Positions 63,268 to 64,000 of a stretch of DNA of 64,000 nucleotides are shown here, one piece after another. The stretch comes from Gordonia tangerina (GTDB lineage: Bacteria > Actinomycetota > Actinomycetes > Mycobacteriales > Mycobacteriaceae). Positions within the stretch are counted from its first letter, which is position 1. The number at the start of each line of letters is the position of its first letter. Below the pieces are notes generated by a model, which worked only from the letters and a program-made list of their open reading frames with translations, was not told where the DNA came from and made no database searches. Made by a program: the position numbers and the translations under genes. Location of the stretch: positions 1-64,000 of the forward strand of contig NZ_JAKGCU010000026.1 of assembly GCF_021556435.1 (NCBI RefSeq). Direction: 5' to 3'.

Positions 63268-63582
63268 GTGAACATGTTGGATTTGATCGAAGACATCCGG
63301 CGGCGGGCCGAGATCACCCCGCGCCTGACTGCTGTTCGCTTCGGTGACGATGTCGTCACCTACGGTGCCCTCGACGAGGCCATCGATTCGTACCGCTCCG
63401 TGATGGACCGCCACGGCATGTCGCACGACGCGGCATTCCACGCCGGCCTCATTCACTGTATGCCCGGTCTCACGCGTATCGACGGAGCCGCCGAGCGCAA
63501 CCGGGTGATGAGCGACATCGTCGCGTGGCTCGGCCGCGAACTCGGCGGTGGCGAGGGCCGTCGCCTCCGCGCCGTCAGCTGA
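63268..63582 (+). CDS. Small protein resembling an adenylation-domain N-terminal piece (copy 2)
   Basis: A 104-aa soluble protein of unknown function, homologous to the protein at 25379. RRRAEITPRLTAVRFGDDVVTYGALDEAI resembles the opening strands of an NRPS adenylation domain. A helical part with HAGLIHCMPGLTRIDGA and DIVAWLGREL follows, ending GRRLRAVS, where copy 1 ends GGLRAIG. No catalytic adenylation motifs are present. The start may be GTG 63268 or ATG 63274. A 13-codon open frame ends in a GTGA overlap with the GTG. It is 268 bp behind the second MbtH gene, mirroring the arrangement of copy 1, so a role linked to MbtH or to the synthetases is likely but unproven. Confidence 0.75.
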   Translation: MNMLDLIEDIRRRAEITPRLTAVRFGDDVVTYGALDEAIDSYRSVMDRHGMSHDAAFHAGLIHCMPGLTRIDGAAERNRVMSDIVAWLGRELGGGEGRRLRAVS

Positions 63583-63651
63583 TCCACCTCACCGACACAC
63601 TTGGGGGTTACGGATCGGCCCTGGGCCGCCTCGTCGCCTGCCGGTCGGCTC

Positions 63652-63978
63652 TCACACTATCGCGAGCACCATCAAGATCATCAGCAGTATCGGTGCGCCG
63701 ATGATCATGCTCGCGATTCCCGCCACCGTGCCGGCCACGGCCCGGCCTGTGCCGCGATAGCGGTTCGGCTCCGGCGCCGGTCGTCGGCCGCTCGCGATCT
63801 GTACCAGGGCGATCACCCCCAGCGTCGTCGCGATGAAGCCGAGGATGGCTCCCACGCCCACAAGGGCCAGTGGGAGCGAGATCATCGATGTGATCAACGC
63901 CGTGGTCGCCATCCGGGAACTCGGCTGTGCCGGGGCATTCATCCCGTTCGTGTTCAGGTGCCTCGAGTCGGTCGCCAT
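63652..63978 (-). CDS. Small DUF4190-like two-helix membrane protein
   Basis: A 108-aa protein with a polar N-terminus (~22 residues), two hydrophobic stretches (about 25-62 and 78-108) and a short basic loop SGRRPAPEPNRYRGTGRAVAG between them. The pattern LGFIATTLGVIALVQI-x-GRR is typical of DUF4190-type small membrane proteins of actinobacteria, whose function is unknown. It converges with the small NRPS-associated gene, 69 bp away, and is likely outside the biosynthetic locus. Confidence 0.65.
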   Translation of the reverse strand: MATDSRHLNTNGMNAPAQPSSRMATTALITSMISLPLALVGVGAILGFIATTLGVIALVQIASGRRPAPEPNRYRGTGRAVAGTVAGIASMIIGAPILLMILMVLAIV

Positions 63979-64000
63979 AACCGGAGCGGGGTACCAGACG

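Overview
The window is high-GC actinobacterial DNA. An S10 ribosomal-protein operon that ends at rpsQ, a long hydrophilic tail on ribosomal protein uS3, DrrA/B/C-type exporters and very large NRPS genes with MbtH partners all point to Mycobacteriales, most likely Gordonia or a close relative. The genus is an inference. The first ~96 bases are an implausible run of G and C homopolymers, typical of a contig edge.

Layout: (1) 0.1-6.3 kb is an accessory stretch. It holds an NCS1 nucleobase/hydantoin-type permease, the C-terminal remnant of a glutamate decarboxylase gene, a membrane protein that seems to lack its N-terminus, two paralogous AraC-type regulators separated by a short tandem repeat, and a GntR/FCD regulator. 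(2) 6.3-10.7 kb on the minus strand is a hot-dog-fold (DUF4442-like) gene followed by a tightly coupled run: an asparagine-synthase-like amidotransferase resembling the N-acetylglutaminylglutamine enzyme, an S9 peptidase and the GntR gene. (3) 11.27-16.58 kb is the complete S10 operon (rpsJ-rplC-rplD-rplW-rplB-rpsS-rplV-rpsC-rplP-rpmC-rpsQ) with a terminator-like hairpin behind it. (4) 16.7-24.4 kb is a co-directional, mostly overlapping set: a CPA1 Na+/H+ antiporter, a GH13 glycoside hydrolase, then a tandemly duplicated pair made of a membrane histidine kinase and a membrane partner protein. No response regulator lies in the window.

(5) 25-63.6 kb is a nonribosomal peptide locus. Two giant synthetases (2,676 and 8,325 aa, genes overlapping by 4 nt) encode nine adenylation domains, a leading condensation domain, two epimerases and one terminal thioesterase. 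The predicted product is an N-acylated nonapeptide with D residues at positions 4 and 8. Pocket residues read by eye give Ser at position 1 and Thr at position 8 with good support. Divergently transcribed upstream is a DrrA/B/C-like ABC exporter. On each side of the NRPS-exporter block lies an MbtH-like gene followed by a small gene of one unusual ~105-aa family.

The most interesting observation is that these small proteins resemble an isolated N-terminal piece of an adenylation domain plus a helical part, and that related ~85-100 aa segments occur at the C-terminus of the first synthetase and the N-terminus of the second. The enzymes are split there between the C and A domains of one module. 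This suggests an undescribed docking or assembly element with two stand-alone versions. The homology and the function are inferences from reading the sequences; no searches were run.
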